Assembly: GCA_032622095.1 (NCBI GenBank)
Contig: CP136065.1
Location: forward strand, 35,126,732 to 35,190,731
DNA: 64,000 bases
Direction of reading: 5' to 3'
Origin: Siphonodentalium dalli
Taxonomy: Eukaryota; Mollusca; Scaphopoda; Gadilida; Siphonodentaliidae
Positions within the stretch are counted from its first letter, which is position 1, and each line of letters opens with the position of its first letter. The notes below the pieces were generated by a model. The model ran no database searches and was not told the origin of the DNA. It saw only the letters and a list, made by a program, of their open reading frames with translations. A program made the translations under genes and the position numbers. Positions 11,739 through 23,596 of this stretch are shown here, in pieces.

Positions 11739-11927
11739 ACAGGATCTTTATTGCTGCACCAGCCATGAATTCAGCCTGTGACGCCATGACACATTCTTGT
11801 TAAAGAGCCCACCGTCCAAACTATGATATTTCAGAGTGATTAATTGTTGTGTTTCAACACTTATGGTGTGCATGTTGAGGTACCATTTTCAAGATTGTCG
11901 TGTGCAATCTTGCTCATTAGCACTTTT

Positions 11928-12238
11928 AGTAGAAAAAATATGATCAGACACGATTTCCCAAGGGATTTTGCAGTATTGTTAAATAATCACACATAAATCT
12001 TTCACACCACTTTTGAACAGTTATCGATTCTCTCTTAAGCGTCGGCGATAAGTCGACATTTAAACATTATTTCATTGCACGGTACACCGGTCGTTATAAA
12101 ATGGCTCACCCCAATGCCCGTGACCACTTGTTCTAGCCTTGAAATTGTGCGTCTGTCCCCAGATGGTGAATTTAGTGATGCTACCCCCGCTTATCGGGCT
12201 AGCATCACCAAATTCACCCTCTGGGGACCTCATTCTGC
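11928..12238. repeat. Long inverted-repeat arm A (311 bp)
   Basis: Starts AGTAGAAAAAATATGATCAG and ends CCTCATTCTGC; it pairs with arm A' at 12577-12868. Arm A has extra bases around GGCTCACCCCAATG (near 12102) that A' lacks. It includes hairpin H1. Arms are separated by 338 bp. Confidence 0.85.
12157..12226. repeat. Hairpin module H1
   Basis: CCCCAGATGGTGAATTTAGT through to CTCTGGGG, an imperfect hairpin of about 35 bp per arm with TAGC/GCTA-rich middle. The C run in its loop-side stem is C5 or C4 depending on the unit (C4 in units 7, 10, 13, 15, 18, 19, 21 and 22). Confidence 0.8.
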
Positions 12239-12248
12239 TTGCACCCCA

Positions 12249-12342
12249 GCAGAATGAGGTTCCCAGATGGTGAATTTGGTGATGCTAGCCCGCTATGCGG
12301 GGTAGCATCACTAAATTCACCCCCCCCGGGACCTCATTCTGC
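12249..12342. repeat. Hairpin module H2 with variable C tract
   Basis: Bounded by GCAGAATGAGGT and ACCTCATTCTGC. Its core arms are 25 bp with 2 mismatches around a 3-nt TAT loop (GGTGAATTTGGTGATGCT on the left). A C tract of C8 to C15 follows the right arm. Units 7, 8 and 12 lack 8 bp (AGCCCGCT) of the left arm. Confidence 0.85.
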
Positions 12343-12352
12343 AAATGCCAGA

Positions 12353-12447
12353 CAAAGTGTTGTTTTTTCGACAAAATTTCAGTCACTTTATTAATTCCAA
12401 CCCCGGTGGACTTCCCTCTTTTGTCGTGACCCTGCAAGTTAAGCAAC
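12353..12447. repeat. Inverted-repeat copy B (95 bp)
   Basis: CAAAGTGTTG to AAGCAAC, lying in the loop between A and A'. Its reverse complement is B' at 12873-12975, outside A'. The order A-B-A'-B' means A/A' and B/B' pairings interleave rather than nest. Units 9 and 14 lack 20 bp of B. Confidence 0.82.
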
Positions 12448-12481
12448 AAGTACAAGCCTTGAAATAGTGTGTCGGTCATTT

Positions 12482-12566
12482 GCAGAATGAGGTTCCCAGG
12501 GGGTGAATTTAGTTATGCATAGCGGGCTAGCATCACCAAATTCACACTCTGTGAACCTCATTCTGC
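12482..12566. repeat. Hairpin module H3
   Basis: Same terminal motifs (GCAGAATGAGGTTCCC / GAACCTCATTCTGC) but a more degraded core, with TTATGCATAGCGGGC in place of the symmetrical centre. It is preceded by AGCCTTGAAATAGTGTGTC, a direct repeat of the sequence before H1. Confidence 0.75.
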
Positions 12567-12576
12567 TGAGGTGTAA

Positions 12577-12662
12577 GCAGAATGAGGTCCCCAGAGGGTG
12601 AATTTGGTGTTGCTAGCCCGCAATGCGGGGTAGCATAACTAAATTCACCTTCTGGGGGACAG
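12577..12662. repeat. Hairpin module H4
   Basis: GCAGAATGAGGTCCCCAG to CTGGGGGACAG, forming the start of arm A' and therefore the inverted partner of H1. Its G run is G4 in most units but G5 in units 5, 17, 18, 20 and 21. Confidence 0.8.
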
Positions 12663-12868
12663 ACGCACTATTTCAAGGCTAGAACAAGTAGTCACGGGCA
12701 TTTTATAACGACCGTTGCCTTTGAAATAATGTTTAATTGTCGATTTATCGCCGACGCTTAAGAGAAACTCGATAACTGTTCAAAAGTGGTGTGAAAGATT
12801 TATGTGTGATTATTTAACAATACTGCAAAATCCCTTGGGAAATCGTGTCTGATCATATTTTTTCTACT
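12577..12868. repeat. Long inverted-repeat arm A' (292 bp)
   Basis: Reverse complement of arm A, from GCAGAATGAGGTCC to TTTTTTCTACT. It contains hairpin H4. With A it could extrude a very long cruciform, or give a long double-stranded RNA if transcribed. Confidence 0.85.
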
Positions 12869-12872
12869 AACA

Positions 12873-12975
12873 GTTGCTTAACTTGCAGCGTCACGGCAAG
12901 AGGGAAGTCGCCCCCATCTCGTCCACCGGGGTTGGAATTAATAAAGTGACTGAAATTTTGGCGAAAAACACTTTG
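12873..12975. repeat. Inverted-repeat copy B' (103 bp)
   Basis: GTTGCTTAACTTGCAG to AACACTTTG, adjacent to the right end of the insert and 4 bp after A'. Compared with B it has about 14 extra bases (GCCCCCATCTCGTC). Confidence 0.82.
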
Positions 12976-13956
12976 CCAATACATTCTCTTATATATGGGT
13001 GATTCCCCCTTAAACGGACAAATTGATGTCTCGTGTACAATTGTTCCATAAAAATATGATTGTGCCACAAACAAGACCTATTGTGGCCTTCCATTTCACT
13101 GAGGAGCATGTGGCACAACGTTATGGTATAACAGTATTGTAATATATCAACACATGCCTTTAGTTACATGATCAAAACAACGAGAAAACACGAAAATCGC
13201 ACTGTCTCATCGCCTAACTGCGAAATTTCATTTTATTCCTATTAAGTTATCTTACCTCTAATTGACAGAGAACGTGCAGTGTTATGTTATTTCTTGGACT
13301 GTTTATCTATGAATATCATTTATGATGCACGTTTTTCGTGGTTTGATGTAAATATTGACTCTGAAACATCGAAAACCGCCTGTCTCGAGAAATATCCACA
13401 CCGCGACATTATTTACAATATAGGCTATCCCGGTTCCATTTTAACTAAGGTCAACAACCTACCATATGCATAAGAAAGTTTTGCCTTTTGACATTTTGTT
13501 TTGAAGATTTTGGACAATATAAAGAATCGAAACACATGAAAAATGAGACGAAAATAAGTGTACCCTCCAGCGCACCTTAATTAATGTCCACACCGCGATG
13601 CTATCAAAGGAACTATAAAATATGTCGGGAGACTACCAAAATTGCTCAAATAGTACACATGGGGTGAAGAATCGTGAATAAAAACGAATGGACGCCTGAC
13701 ATAAACAGAAAATGAAAAAAAAATGAAGAAAATATAAAAATTGTCCACACCGCGACATGTCCACACCTCGACGCAGAATAACGTTACAGCCAGCCACAGA
13801 CACATTTCACGATTAGAATATTTGGGTGGTTCTGTTGTAAAAGAGTCAACACGATGTACATACACATATAGTTCCTATTGGATGGGGGGGAATGAGTGAG
13901 TGAGTGGGGGGGGTGTGCTCAGATATAGAAGCAGATGACAATTTGAAAATCAACTG

Positions 13957-16900
13957 TTTCGGTACATTTCAACAATCGTTCTGCCTGTGGGACGATTTCC
14001 GGCTCGTATGGTATAGCAAAGGCGTCAATGACACATTTTGGGCCATCGGAATATCTCACGGACAATTCAATCTGATTGAGCTCATCGAAAAACCCCTAAA
14101 TACCAAATTTCAGTTCGATATCTTGAAACATGTAAGAGAAATCCATCGACATTGTTTTCTATTCACGGTAAATTCTCTTTGCAATTTGGCGAACCCCTTG
14201 AGGAACAGAGTTTGATTGACGTATGTTCACGTTGTCTACACCAGAGTTCCTCCGTCGTTTGGCGTCAAACCAAGTGTACGATGGACCAGGGCATGCCCGA
14301 CTTGATAGGAATCGGCATTTATGCGATCAAATTCTGTTTCCTATGATCAGATCTGTACCTTGTATTCGTTGACCTCTTAGAGAGTTTGAACTCTAAGTCT
14401 CGCCCACAAAACACACAAATTTCCACCATCTATATTCAAATGGCCGTATCCCATAGACGTCTCAACGTGCGGAGCTGCATGTGCGATACGTCGTTTGGAC
14501 ATATACATCGTCGGCTACTCCGTGATGTACGTGTTGATAATTCAACTGTTAAAGGGCAAATGGCAAACAAGTGGCAAAAGTTTGGTTGGTTTCCATTAAT
14601 CATGATATTCGAATTAAACACACGTTTTGGAGAAAGAGCGAATTTGACAATGACGTCGCCCTGATTCAACCCAGAAACGTCATTAGCACATGCTGTAATG
14701 AACGACCTTGATTGGCCTTGACCTTGCCCAATAATTTGGCCAAATGTCATTTTCGTGGTCACCAATATCTGTGCTACATACTCGCATAAAATTCATCGGC
14801 ATGTGACATATGTCATTTTTTCAGAATTTTCTGGACGAATTTGTTCATTTAAGGGAGAATCACCCATATATATGCGAGCATCGCATATAAAAGAGAATAC
14901 CTTGACCTTGTAAGCCAGTGCATTCTCTTAAATATGCGAGACTCGCATATTTTAGAGACCACGGGCACAGGATCTTTATTGCTGCACCAGCCATGAATTC
15001 AGCCTGTGACGCCATGACACATTCTTGTTAAAGAGCCCACCGTCCAAACTATGATATTTCAGAGTGATTAATTGTTGTGTTTCAACACTTATGGTGTGCA
15101 TGTTGAGGTACCATTTTCAAGATTGTCGTGTGCAATCTTGCTCATTAGCACTTTTAGTAGAAAAAATATGATCAGACACGATTTCCCAAGGGATTTTGCA
15201 GTATTGTTAAATAATCACACATAAATCTTTCACACCACTTTTGAACAGTTATCGATTCTCTCTTAAGCGTCGGCGATAAGTCGACATTTAAACATTATTT
15301 CATTGCACGGTACACCGGTCGTTATAAAATGGCTCACCCCAATGCCCGTGACCACTTGTTAATTGAAATTGTGCGTCTGTCCCCAGATGGTGAATTTAGT
15401 GATGCTACCCCGCTTATCGGGCTAGCATCACCAAATTCACCCTCTGGGGACCTCATTCTGCTTGCACCCCAGCAGAATGAGGTTCCCAGATGGTGAATTT
15501 GGTGATGCTATGCGGGGTAGCATCACTAAATTCACCCCCCCCGGGACCTCATTCTGCAAATGCCAGACAAAGTGTTGTTTTTTTCGACAAAATTTCAGTC
15601 ACTTTATTAATTCCAACCCCGGTGGACTTCCCTCTTTTGTCGTGACCCTGCAAGTTAAGCAACAAGTACAAGCCTTGAAATAGTGTGTCGGTCATTTGCA
15701 GAATGAGGTTCCCAGGGGGTGAATTTAGTTATGCATAGCGGGCTAGCATCACCAAATTCACACTCTGTGAACCTCATTCTGCTGAGGTGTAAGCAGAATG
15801 AGGTCCCCAGAGGGTGAATTTGGTGTTGCTAGCCCGCAATGCGGGGTAGGATAACTAAATTCACCTTCTGGGGGACATACGCACTATTTCAAGGCTAGAA
15901 CAAGTAGTCACGGGCATTTTATAACGACCGTTGCCTTTGAAATAATGTTTAATTGTCGATTTATCGCCGACGCTTAAGAGAAACTCGATAACTGTTCAAA
16001 AGTGGTGTGAAAGATTTATGTGTGATTATTTAACAATACTGCAAAATCCCTTGGGAAATCGTGTCTGATCATATTTTTTCTACTAACAGTTGCTTAACTT
16101 GCAGCGTCACGGCAAGAGGGAAGTCGCCCCCATCTCGTCCACCGGGGTTGGAATTAATAAAGTGACTGAAATTTTGGCGAAAAACACTTTGCCAATACAT
16201 TCTCTTATATATGGGTGATTCCCCCTTAAACGGACAAATTGATGTCTCGTGTACAATTGTTCCATAAAAATATGATTGTGCCACAAACAAGACCTATTGT
16301 GGCCTTCCATTTCACTGAGGAGCATGTGGCACAACGTTATGGTATAACAGTATTGTAATATATCAACACATGCCTTTAGTTACATGATCAAAACAACGAG
16401 AAAACACGAAAATCGCACTGTCTCATCGCCTAACTGCGAAATTTCATTTTATTCCTATTAAGTTATCTTACCTCTAATTGACAGAGAACGTGCAGTGTTA
16501 TGTTATTTCTTGGACTGTTTATCTATGAATATCATTTATGATGCACGTTTTTCGTGGTTTGATGTAAATATTGACTCTGAAACATCGAAAACCGCCTGTC
16601 TCGAGAAATATCCACACCGCGACATTATTTACAATATAGGCTATCCCGGTTCCATTTTAACTAAGGTCAACAACCTACCATATGCATAAGAAAGTTTTGC
16701 CTTTTGACATTTTGTTTTGAAGATTTTGGACAATATAAAGAATCGAAACACATGAAAAATGAGACGAAAATAAGTGTACCCTCCAGCGCACCTTAATTAA
16801 TGTCCACACCGCGATGCTATCAAAGGAACTATAAAATATGTCGGGAGACTACCAAAATTGCTCAAATAGTACACATGGGGTGAAGAATCGTGAATAAAAA

Positions 16901-17174
16901 CGAATGGACGCCTGACATAAACAGAAAATGAAAAAAAAATGAAGAAAATATAAAAATTGTCCACACCGCGACATGTCCACACCTCGACGCAGAATAACGT
17001 TACAGCCAGCCACAGACACATTTCACGATTAGAATATTTGGGTGGTTCTGTTGTAAAAGAGTCAACACGATGTACATACACATATATTTCCTATTGGATG
17101 GGGGGGGGAATGAGTGAGTGAGTGGGGGGGGTGTGCTCAGATATAGAAGCAGATGACAATTTGAAAATCAACTG
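13957..17174. repeat. Tandem repeat unit 7, long form (3218 bp)
   Basis: Core 1856 bp plus G9 and G8 tracts and a 1345-bp insert. CATATATTTCC replaces CATATAGTTCC near 17086. Its insert carries several private changes (see the insert entry). Confidence 0.97.
14867..16211 (+). mobile_element. Insert copy in unit 7 (1345 bp)
   Basis: It lacks AGCCCGCT of H2, as do units 8 and 12. ACTTGTTAATTGAAATTG replaces the usual ACTTGTTCTAGCCTTG context near 15355 (4 bp shorter). It also has GGGGTAGGATAAC near 15847, GGACATACGCAC near 15874 and a T7 run near 15578. C tract C8. Confidence 0.72.
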
Positions 17175-20100
17175 TTTCGGTACATTTCAACAATCGTTCT
17201 GCCTGTGGGACGATTTCCGGCTCGTATGGTATAGCAAAGGCGTCAATGACACATTTTGGGCCATCGGAATATCTCACGGACAATTCAATCTGATTGAGCT
17301 CATCGAAAAACCCCTAAATACCAAATTTCAGTTCGATATCTTGAAACATGTAAGAGAAATCCATCGACATTGTTTTCTATTCACGGTAAATTCTCTTTGC
17401 AATTTGGCGAACCCCTTGAGGAACAGAGTTTGATTGACGTATGTTCACGTTGTCTACACCAGAGTTCCTCCGTCGTTTGGCGTCAAACCAAGTGTACGAT
17501 GGACCAGGGCATGCCCGACTTGATAGGAATCGGCATTTATGCGATCAAATTCTGTTTCCTATGATCAGATATGTACCTTGTATTCGTTGACCTCTTAGAG
17601 AGTTTGAACTCTAAGTCTCGCCCACAAAACACACAAATTTCCACCATCTATATTCAAATGGCCGTATCCCATAGACGTCTCAACGTGCGGAGCTGCATGT
17701 GCGATACGTCGTTTGGACATATACATCGTCGGCTACTCCGTGATGTACGTGTTGATAATTCAACTGTTAAAGGGCAAATGGCAAACAAGTGGCAAAAGTT
17801 TGGTTGGTTTCCATTAATCATGATATTCGAATTAAACACACGTTTTGGAGAAAGAGCGAATTTGACAATGACGTCGCCCTGATTCAACCCAGAAACGTCA
17901 TTAGCACATGCTGTAATGAACGACCTTGATTGGCCTTGACCTTGCCCAATAATTTGGCCAAATGTCATTTTCGTGGTCACCAATATCTGTGCTACATACT
18001 CGCATAAAATTCATCGGCATGTGACATATGTCATTTTTTCAGAATTTTCTGGACGAATTTGTTCATTTAAGGGAGAATCACCCATATATATGCGAGCATC
18101 GCATATAAAAGAGAATACCTTGACCTTGTAAGCCAGTGCATTCTCTTAAATATGCGAGACTCGCATATTTTAGAGACCACTGGCACAGGATCTTTATTGC
18201 TGCACCAGCCATGAATTCAGCCTGTGACGCCATGACACATTCTTGTTAAAGAGCCCACCGTCCAAACTATGATATTTCAGAGTGATTAATTGTTGTGTTT
18301 CAACACTTATGGTGTGCATGTTGAGGTACCATTTTCAAGATTGTCGTGTGCAATCTTGCTCATTAGCACTTTTAGTAGAAAAAATATGATCAGACACGAT
18401 TTCCCAAGGGATTTTGCAGTATTGTTAAATAATCACACATAAATCTTTCACACCACTTTTGAACAGTTATCGATTCTCTCTTAAGCGTCGGCGATAAGTC
18501 GACATTTAAACATTATTTCATTGCACGGTACACCGGTCGTTATAAAATGGCTCACCCCAATGCCCGTGACCACTTGTTCTAGCCTTGAAATTGTGCGTCT
18601 GTCCCCAGATGGTGAATTTAGTGATGCTACCCCCGCTTATCGGGCTAGCATCACCAAATTCACCCTCTGGGGACCTCATTCTGCTTGCACCCCAGCAGAA
18701 TGAGGTTCCCAGATGGTGAATTTGGTGATGCTATGCGGGGTAGCATCACTAAATTCACCCCCCCCCCCCCCCGGCACCTCATTCTGCAAATGCCAGACAA
18801 AGTGTTGTTTTTTCGACAAAATTTCAGTCACTTTATTAATTCCAACCCCGGTGGACTTCCCTCTTTTGTCGTGACCCTGCAAGTTAAGCAACAAGTACAA
18901 GCCTTGAAATAGTGTGTCGGTCATTTGCAGAATGAGGTTCCCAGGGGGTGAATTTAGTTATGCATAGCGGGCTAGCATCACCAAATTCACACTCTGTGAA
19001 CCTCATTCTGCTGAGGTGTAAGCAGAATGAGGTCCCCAGAGGGTGAATTTGGTGTTGCTAGCCCGCAATGCGGGGTAGCATAACTAAATTCACCTTCTGG
19101 GGGACAGACGCACTATTTCAAGGCTAGAACAAGTAGTCACGGGCATTTTATAACGACCGTTGCCTTTGAAATAATGTTTAATTGTCGATTTATCGCCGAC
19201 GCTTAAGAGAAACTCGATAACTGTTCAAAAGTGGTGTGAAAGATTTATGTGTGATTATTTAACAATACTGCAAAATCCCTTGGGAAATCGTGTCTGATCA
19301 TATTTTTTCTACTAACAGTTGCTTAACTTGCAGCGTCACGGCAAGAGGGAAGTCGCCCCCATCTCGTCCACCGGGGTTGGAATTAATAAAGTGACTGAAA
19401 TTTTGGCGAAAAACACTTTGCCAATTCATTCTCTTATATATGGGTGATTCCCCCTTAAACGGACAAATTGATGTCTCGTGTACAATTGTTCCATAAAAAT
19501 ATGATTGTGCCACAAACAAGACCTATTGTGGCCTTCCATTTCACTGAGGAGCATGTGGCACAACGTTATGGTATAACAGTATTGTAATATATCAACACAT
19601 GCCTTTAGTTACATGATCAAAACAACGAGAAAACACGAAAATCGCACTGTCTCATCGCCTAACTGCGAAATTTCATTTTATTCCTATTAAGTTATCTTAC
19701 CTCTAATTGACAGAGAACGTGCAGTGTTATGTTATTTCTTGGACTGTTTATATATGAATATCATTTATGATGCACGTTTTTCGTGGTTTGATGTAAATAT
19801 TGACTCTGAAACATCGAAAACCGCCTGTCTCGAGAAATATCCACACCGCGACATTATTTACAATATAGGCTATCCCGGTTCCATTTTAACTAAGGTCAAC
19901 AACCTACCATATGCATAAGAAAGTTTTGCCTTTTGACATTTTGTTTTGAAGATTTTGGACAATATAAAGAATCGAAACACATGAAAAATGAGACGAAAAT
20001 AAGTGTACCCTCCAGCGCACCTTAATTAATGTCCACACCGCGATGCTATCAAAGGAACTATAAAATATGTCGGGAGACTACCAAAATTGCTCAAATAGTA

Positions 20101-20413
20101 CACATGGGGTGAAGAATCGTGAATAAAAACGAATGGACGCCTGACATAAACAGAAAATGAAAAAAAAATGAAGAAAATATAAAATTTGTCCACACCCGCG
20201 ACATGTCCACACCTCGACGCAGAATAACGTTACAGCCAGCCACAGACACATTTCACGATTAGAATATTTGGGTGGTTCTGTTGTAAAAGAGTCAACACGA
20301 TGTACATACACATATAGTTCCTATTGGATGGGGGGGGGGGAATGAGTGAGTGAGTGGGGGGGGGGGGGGTTGTGCTCAGATATAGAAGCAGATGACAATT
20401 TGAAAATCAACTG
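17175..20413. repeat. Tandem repeat unit 8, long form (3239 bp)
   Basis: Core 1858 bp: one extra C in CACACCCGCGAC near 20194 and one extra T after the second G tract (G11 and G14). CAGATATGTACC near 17570 replaces CAGATCTGTACC. It shares several insert variants and ATATATGAAT with unit 12, four units away. Confidence 0.97.
18085..19440 (+). mobile_element. Insert copy in unit 8 (1356 bp)
   Basis: 8-bp H2 deletion, longest C tract (C15), CCGGCACCTC near 18771 and GCCAATTCATTC near 19420. All but the tract length are shared with unit 12. Confidence 0.72.
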
Positions 20414-23400
20414 TTTCGGTACATTTCAACAATCGTTCTGCCTGTGGGACGATTTCCGGCTCGTATGGTATAGCAAAGGCGTCAATGACACATTTTGGGC
20501 CATCGGAATATCTCACGGACAATTCAATCTGATTGAGCTCATCGAAAAACCCCTAAATACCAAATTTCAGTTCGATATCTTGAAACATGTAAGAGAAATC
20601 CATCGACATTGTTTTCTATTCACGGTAAATTCTCTTTGCAATTTGGCGAACCCCTTGAGGAACAGAGTTTGATTGACGTATGTTCACGTTGTCTACACCA
20701 GAGTTCCTCCGTCGTTTGGCGTCAAACCAAGTGTACGATGGACCAGGGCATGCCCGACTTGATAGGAATCGGCATTTATGCGATCAAATTCTGTTTCCTA
20801 TGATCAGATCTGTACCTTGTATTCGTTGACCTCTTAGAGAGTTTGAACTCTAAGTCTCGCCCACAAAACACACAAATTTCCACCATCTATATTCAAATGG
20901 CCGTATCCCATAGACGTCTCAACGTGCGGAGCTGCATGTGCGATACGTCGTTTGGACATATACATCGTCGGCTACTCCGTGATGTACGTGTTGATAATTC
21001 AACTGTTAAAGGGCAAATGGCAAACAAGTGGCAAAAGTTTGGTTGGTTTCCATTAATCATGATATTCGAATTAAACACACGTTTTGGAGAAAGAGCGAAT
21101 TTGACAATGACGTCGCCCTGATTCAACCCAGAAACGTCATTAGCACATGCTGTAATGAACGACCTTGATTTGCCTTGACCTTGCCCAATAATTTGGCCAA
21201 ATGTCATTTTCGTGGTCACCAATATCTGTGCTACATACTCGCATAAAATTCATCGGCATGTGACATATGTCATTTTTTCAGAATTTTCTGGACGAATTTG
21301 TTCATTTAAGGGAGAATCACCCATATATATGCGAGCATCGCATATAAAAGAGAATACCTTGACCTTGTAAGCCAGTGCATTCTCTTAAATATGCGAGACT
21401 CGCATATTTTAGAGACCACTGGCACAGGATCTTTATTGCTGCACCAGCCATGAATTCAGCCTGTGACGCCATGACACATTCTTGTTAAAGAGTAATTAAT
21501 TGTTGTGTTTCAACACTTATGGTGTGCATGTTGAGGTACCATTTTCAAGATTGTCGTGTGCAATCTTGCTCATTAGCACTTTTAGTAGAAAAAATATGAT
21601 CAGACACGATTTCCCAAGGGATTTTGCAGTATTGTTAAATAATCACACATAAATCTTTCACACCACTTTTGAACAGTTATCGATTCTCTCTTAAGCGTCG
21701 GCGATAAGTCGACATTTAAACATTATTTCATTGCACGGTACACCGGTCGTTATAAAATGGCTCACCCCAATGCCCGTGACCACTTGTTCTAGCCTTGAAA
21801 TTGTGCGTCTGTCCCCAGATGGTGAATTTAGTGATGCTACCCCCGCTTATCGGGCTAGCATCACCAAATTCACCCTCTGGGGACCTCATTCTGCTTGCAC
21901 CCCAGCAGAATGAGGTTCCCAGATGGTGAATTTGGTGATGCTAGCCCGCTATGCGGGGTAGCATCACTAAATTCACCCCCCCCCGGGACCTCATTCTGCA
22001 AATGCCAGACAAAGTGTTGTTTTTTCGACAAAATTTCAGTCACTTTATTAATTCCAACCCCGGTGACCCTGCAAGTTAAGCAACAAGTACAAGCCTTGAA
22101 ATAGTGTGTCGGTCATTTGCAGAATGAGGTTCCCAGGGGGTGAATTTAGTTATGCATAGCGGGCTAGCATCACCAAATTCACACTCTGTGAACCTCATTC
22201 TGCTGAGGTGTAAGCAGAATGAGGTCCCCAGAGGGTGAATTTGGTGTTGCTAGCCCGCAATGCGGGGTAGCATAACTAAATTCACCTTCTGGGGGACAGA
22301 CGCACTATTTCAAGGCTAGAACAAGTAGTCACGGGCATTTTATAACGACCGTTGCCTTTGAAATAATGTTTAATTGTCGATTTATCGCCGACGCTTAAGA
22401 GAAACTCGATAACTGTTCAAAAGTGGTGTGAAAGATTTATGTGTGATTATTTAACAATACTGCAAAATCCCTTGGGAAATCGTGTCTGATCATATTTTTT
22501 CTACTAACAGTTGCTTAACTTGCAGCGTCACGGCAAGAGGGAAGTCGCCCCCATCTCGTCCACCGGGGTTGGAATTAATAAAGTGACTGAAATTTTGGCG
22601 AAAAACACTTTGCCAATACATTCTCTTATATATGGGTGATTCCCCCTTAAACGGACAAATTGATGTCTCGTGTACAATTGTTCCATACAAATATGATTGT
22701 GCCACAAACAAGACCTATTGTGGCCTTCCATTTCACTGAGGAGCATGTGGCACAACGTTATGGTATAACAGTATTGTAATATATCAACACATGCCTTTAG
22801 TTACATGATCAAAACAACGAGAAAACACGAAAATCGCACTGTCTCATCGCCTAACTGCGAAATTTCATTTTATTCCTATTAAGTTATCTTACCTCTAATT
22901 GACAGAGAACGTGCAGTGTTATGTTATTTCTTGGACTGTTTATCTATGAATATCATTTATGATGCACGTTTTTCGTGGTTTGATGTAAATATTGACTCTG
23001 AAACATCGAAAACCGCCTGTCTCGAGAAATATCCACACCGCGACATTATTTACAATATAGGCTATCCCGGTTCCATTTTAACTAAGGTCAACAACCTACC
23101 ATATGCATAAGAAAGTTTTGCCTTTTGACATTTTGTTTTGAAGATTTTGGACAATATAAAGAATCGAAACACATGAAAAATGAGACGAAAATAAGTGTAC
23201 CCTCCAGCGCACCTTAATTAATGTCCTTACCGCGATGCTATCAAAGGAACTATAAAATATGTCGGGAGACTACCAAAATTGCTCAAATAGTACACATGGG
23301 GTGAAGAATCGTGAATAAAAACGAATGGACGCCTGACATAAACAGAAAATGAAAAAAAAATGAAGAAAATATAAAAATTGTCCACACCGCGACATGTCCA

Positions 23401-23596
23401 CACCTCGACGCAGAATAACGTTACAGCCAGCCACAGACACATTTCACGATTAGAATATTTGGGTGGTTCTGTTGTAAAAGAGTCAACACGATGTACATAC
23501 ACATATAGTTCCTATTGGATGGGGGGGGAATGAGTGAGTGAGTGGGGGGGGGGTGTGCTCAGATATAGAAGCAGATGACAATTTGAAAATCAACTG
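20414..23596. repeat. Tandem repeat unit 9, shortest long form (3183 bp)
   Basis: Core 1856 bp plus G8 and G10 tracts. The insert is only 1309 bp because of two deletions. The left part shares GATTTGCC (near 21168) with unit 13 and the right part shares a 20-bp insert deletion with unit 14, making the unit a mosaic. GTCCTTACCGCG near 23223 and CCATACAAA near 22684 are private. Confidence 0.97.
21324..22632 (+). mobile_element. Insert copy in unit 9 (1309 bp, two deletions)
   Basis: A 29-bp deletion near 21492 has AGAG at both edges and a 20-bp deletion in copy B near 22066 has GTG at both edges. Both look like microhomology or slippage deletions. The neighbouring TAATTAATT base is shared with unit 13 and the 20-bp deletion with unit 14. 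C tract C9. Confidence 0.72.

Larger units (their letters stand above)
11639..12995 (+). mobile_element. Insert copy in unit 6 (1357 bp), reference copy
   Basis: Left to right: two short hairpins (11642-11738), a unique-looking stretch (about 11740-11925) with no recognised feature, arm A (11928-12238, containing H1), H2 (12249-12342), copy B (12353-12447), H3 (12482-12566), arm A' (12577-12868, containing H4) and copy B' (12873-12975). The end TIR is TATATAAGAGAAT, interrupted in the left end by a small hairpin. No coding capacity is recognised. Classification as a non-autonomous DNA element is inferred from the inverted-repeat structure and the precise empty site. No relatives could be searched. 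Confidence 0.75.
10729..13956. repeat. Tandem repeat unit 6, long form (3228 bp)
   Basis: Core 1856 bp plus G7 and G8 tracts and a 1357-bp insert. It has no conspicuous private variant, so it is used below as the reference long unit for the sub-features of the insert. Confidence 0.97.
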
